Below are positions 6,640 through 8,055 of a stretch of DNA of 8,055 bases, piece after piece. The notes beneath the pieces were generated by a model, which was not told the origin of the DNA, did no database searches, and worked only from the letters and a program-made list of their open reading frames with translations. The DNA comes from a bacterium (GTDB taxonomy: Bacteria > Bacillota > Clostridia > Oscillospirales > Acutalibacteraceae): the NCBI GenBank assembly GCA_004560045.1, contig SFWF01000062.1:1-8055 (forward strand), written 5' to 3'. Numbering within the stretch: position 1 is the first letter of the stretch; every line of letters begins with the position of its first letter. Position numbers and translations under genes: made by a program.

Positions 6640-7911
6640 AATTTGGAAAACATAGGCGGCGAAGAAATGGAAGGCATAACCTACCTGATTACCGAAATCG
6701 ACGGTAAATATAAAACTCAGGGAAGAACTCCAATTATCGACGGCGTCTTAAAGCTCGACTGGACGGCTTCGGGTCTCGAGTGGAACGCATACTGTAAGGG
6801 TGACGTTTATATCACCGTTTGCAGCGAAACCTCAAATCCAATGTATTTCTCATCCTTTGTTGACGGAGTAATGCAGTACGCCGATAAGCGTATCCCCGAG
6901 GATATCGGTGCCGCATTTACCTCAAACTCAACCGGCTATCCTTACTATATCGACAAGTGCGGTCTTATAACCTTTAAGATTGCCGAAAATCTTCCCGAAG
7001 GCAACCATACCTTCGAGATTTACCGTCAGTCTCAGGCACAATGGGGCGACTTCGGTGTGTTCAGCATCACTATGGACGGCGATTTTATTGCCGCTCCCGA
7101 AAAGAGCGACCTTTATATCGAATTTATCGGCGACTCCATTACTGCAGGTCATGGTATGCTGACTTCCGAGCCTTCTTATAGTACCGTTCACCACGAGGAT
7201 GCAACAAGAGGTTGGGCATTCTTGACCGCAAAGACCCTTGGCGCAGACTGGTCGGTTGTTGCACAGTCGGGCATTTGCGCTATCGATGGTCTCAGCTATT
7301 CTCCGGGTCCGGTTGCTTCCATGAGAGAAAAATATCCCAAGCTCAGATACCTTCAGGGCGACACCGAAACAGAATACGACTTTGCACGTAAGGCGGACGT
7401 TGTCGTTATAGGTCTCGGTACCAATGATATGAACTGCTGGAATCGTGAGCATTGCGCTATCGATCAGAGCGAGCTTAAGCCCGGCTTCAAGAAGATGTTT
7501 GACCTCGTTCGAGAGAAAAACCCCAACGCTAAGATAGTTTGGATTTACGGTATGATGACAAGCTCTTATAAGGGCTACGTTGAGGAAATTATGGAAGAGG
7601 CAGGCGGAGCCGAAGCAGGCTTCTATACCCTTCAGCTTCCTCTTGATAATAAGGGCGGTCAGGGTCATCCCACCCTTGCAAGTCAGCAGGTTTATGCAGA
7701 CACCCTCGCACCCTTTATCGAAGAGATCCTCGACGACAGCGTCTACGGCGATCTGAACGGTGACAAGCAGGTCGATATCTGCGACCTCGTAAATCTCTCT
7801 AATATGATTTCGGGCAAAACCGAAGAATCCACTGCCGCCGACCTTAACTCCGACGGCAAGATCGACTCTCTCGATGCCGCCGAGCTCAGAAAGCTTATAA
7901 TCTTAAAATAA
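5422..7911 (+). CDS. GLUG/beta-helix-like module, CE2-type carbohydrate esterase (SGNH) and type I dockerin; 3' part of the interrupted gene
   Basis: The first in-frame ATG after the internal stop is at 5422, giving 829 residues. It lies inside the first module, has no credible ribosome binding site and no signal peptide, so it is probably not a true start. Residues 1-59 complete module one (ending ELWKATKGYPTL), and 65-400 are a second module. From about 419 comes a jelly-roll-like domain (GRTPIIDGVLKLDWTASGLE to HTFEIYRQSQ) typical of the N-terminus of CE2 esterases. The SGNH hydrolase follows: IEFIGDSITAGHG with nucleophile Ser572, QSG with oxyanion Gly617, GLGTND with Asn668, and GHPTLASQQ with His749. 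CE2 enzymes deacetylate xylan, glucomannan or related glycans outside the cell, and some use a Ser-His dyad. Here no Asp sits three residues before the His. A dockerin closes the protein: loops DLNGDKQVDICD (777-788) and DLNSDGKIDSLD (807-818). Esterase identity is firm at family level; the substrate is unknown. Confidence 0.82.
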   Translation: MTFTGVYTAAGTLSDKVSATKVSSYDLIGKAAPEMLTALNWELWKATKGYPTLTQFYEETATGIIWNGSETAPDEGTGSESDPILIYTAEQLAYVVANGGGKYYKLVSDIYLNDVSKINFENGTAESGYSPKEWYYGNTEAGTTYNGGKTFTGTLDGNGHTVYGLYYTPGNVYTAVGLLPAANNVTVKNLRISKAFISGGRWTSALIGDATSATIEQVVIAPSVTIWSYNAGNHYYHADAGQWTYAGSTTAGFQFSPATVGPIMAYGHTSATVKNVASYATIKTSGFTFTTTNPLVADGAPIPVGGPGHANGIFGTTWVCNVTMENTVSLMHPCNGKGATGDTFTTNNVYYVYGSNVANVPAAKVSLTALFGSLAEEKLSGLDWNLWKAGKASYPTLKRFYSEEEDNLENIGGEEMEGITYLITEIDGKYKTQGRTPIIDGVLKLDWTASGLEWNAYCKGDVYITVCSETSNPMYFSSFVDGVMQYADKRIPEDIGAAFTSNSTGYPYYIDKCGLITFKIAENLPEGNHTFEIYRQSQAQWGDFGVFSITMDGDFIAAPEKSDLYIEFIGDSITAGHGMLTSEPSYSTVHHEDATRGWAFLTAKTLGADWSVVAQSGICAIDGLSYSPGPVASMREKYPKLRYLQGDTETEYDFARKADVVVIGLGTNDMNCWNREHCAIDQSELKPGFKKMFDLVREKNPNAKIVWIYGMMTSSYKGYVEEIMEEAGGAEAGFYTLQLPLDNKGGQGHPTLASQQVYADTLAPFIEEILDDSVYGDLNGDKQVDICDLVNLSNMISGKTEESTAADLNSDGKIDSLDAAELRKLIILK

Positions 7912-7927
7912 TATAATCCTTTCAATC

Positions 7928-7951
7928 AAAAAACGCCCCCGAACGGAGACG
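7928..7951 (-). terminator. Possible leftward terminator after the esterase-dockerin gene
   Basis: On the minus strand, CGTCTCC pairs with GGGGGCG around a GTTC loop, using two G-U pairs (7951-7934), and is followed by TTTTTT (7933-7928). It would end transcription arriving from the right. Rightward transcripts would form a weaker, mismatched stem with no T-run, so it is not a clear terminator for the upstream gene. Confidence 0.45.
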
Positions 7952-8019
7952 CTTCGTAACGGATCGTACTCTTAAGGACGAAATGCCTAAAAAAGCAAAT
8001 TTTTGCGGCCTAATGTGTT

Positions 8020-8055
8020 AAAAAGCCGTGGTACGCGACAGCGTTACCACGGCTT
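8020..8055. terminator. Strong hairpin at the right edge, probable (possibly bidirectional) terminator
   Basis: AAGCCGTGGTA (8023-8033) pairs with TACCACGGCTT (8045-8055). The stem continues as CGC/GCG with one bulged T and a GACA loop. On the minus strand it is followed by TTTTT (8024-8020, partly paired), which suits a leftward transcript. The rightward T-run, if any, lies outside the window. Between 7912 and 8019 I see no gene. Confidence 0.65.

Larger units (their letters stand above)
4459..7911 (+). pseudogene. Whole interrupted gene: signal peptide, two modules, CE2 esterase, dockerin, split by in-frame TAA
   Basis: Both fragments lie in one frame with only TAA 5404-5406 between them, and the domain order across the stop is that of a normal secreted cellulosomal enzyme of about 1150 residues. 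The two modules align at a constant offset of 1,026 bases through this point (4861/5887, 5251/6277). The stop then falls exactly opposite AAG (Lys) at 6430-6432, after the shared GGT (Gly). An AAA-to-TAA change would explain it; an indel would have broken the frame. No decay is seen elsewhere in the 3.4 kb and the catalytic and dockerin residues are intact. So this is either a very recent nonsense mutation, a sequencing or assembly error, or stop readthrough. TAA is used as the normal stop of the neighbouring gene and of this one. Confidence 0.65.

Noticed and set aside
6928..7668. Long open frame of 246 codons on the minus strand, and other antisense open frames
   Set aside because: They lie fully opposite well-supported coding sequence with clear domain homology, have no ribosome binding sites or promoters, and their translations resemble no family I know.
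7989..8008. Small hairpin GCAA/TTGC with flanking A and T runs as a terminator
   Set aside because: The stem is only four to five weak pairs, too short to terminate transcription by itself.

Overview
The window looks like a chromosomal segment of a Gram-positive, plant-fibre-degrading anaerobe of the Clostridia, most plausibly Ruminococcus or another member of the Oscillospiraceae. The evidence is strong AAAGGAG-type ribosome binding sites, TTGACA/TATAAT-type promoters with 17-bp spacers, Sec signal peptides of Gram-positive type, a YitT-family membrane protein, and above all two proteins that end in type I dockerin repeats, the hallmark of cellulosome-type enzyme complexes. The species cannot be fixed from this sequence.

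Left part (1-1191): the 5' end of a YitT-family membrane protein gene runs leftwards off the window. A LysR-type regulator gene runs rightwards. They share a 112-bp divergent control region in which the two sigma-A-type promoters are exact mirror images about one dyad axis, so only one can hold RNA polymerase at a time. The regulator gene ends at a strong intrinsic terminator.

Middle (1248-4236): a monocistronic gene with its own promoter, and an operator-like palindrome upstream, encodes a 931-residue secreted protein. It has a signal peptide, three copies of a roughly 280-residue GLUG/beta-helix-like module, and a C-terminal dockerin. It has no recognisable catalytic motif. A 15-bp hairpin follows it.

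Right part (4308-7911): a second gene of the same kind has its own near-consensus promoter and a 26-bp palindrome upstream. It would encode about 1150 residues: signal peptide, two GLUG/beta-helix-like modules, a CE2-type carbohydrate esterase (jelly-roll plus SGNH hydrolase) and a dockerin. It is split by an in-frame TAA at 5404-5406. At the constant 1,026-bp offset between the two modules, this stop lies exactly opposite a lysine codon (AAG, 6430-6432), so a point nonsense change, or a sequencing error, in one continuous gene is the simplest reading. If the TAA is real, the cell secretes only the first module and loses the esterase-dockerin part, which keeps no signal peptide and no good ribosome binding site.

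The last 144 bases hold two hairpins whose T-runs fit termination of leftward transcription entering from the right. Taken together, the two dockerin genes look like paralogous secreted components of a plant-cell-wall-degrading complex, one non-catalytic and one a deacetylating esterase. The YitT/LysR pair is a separate regulatory unit.
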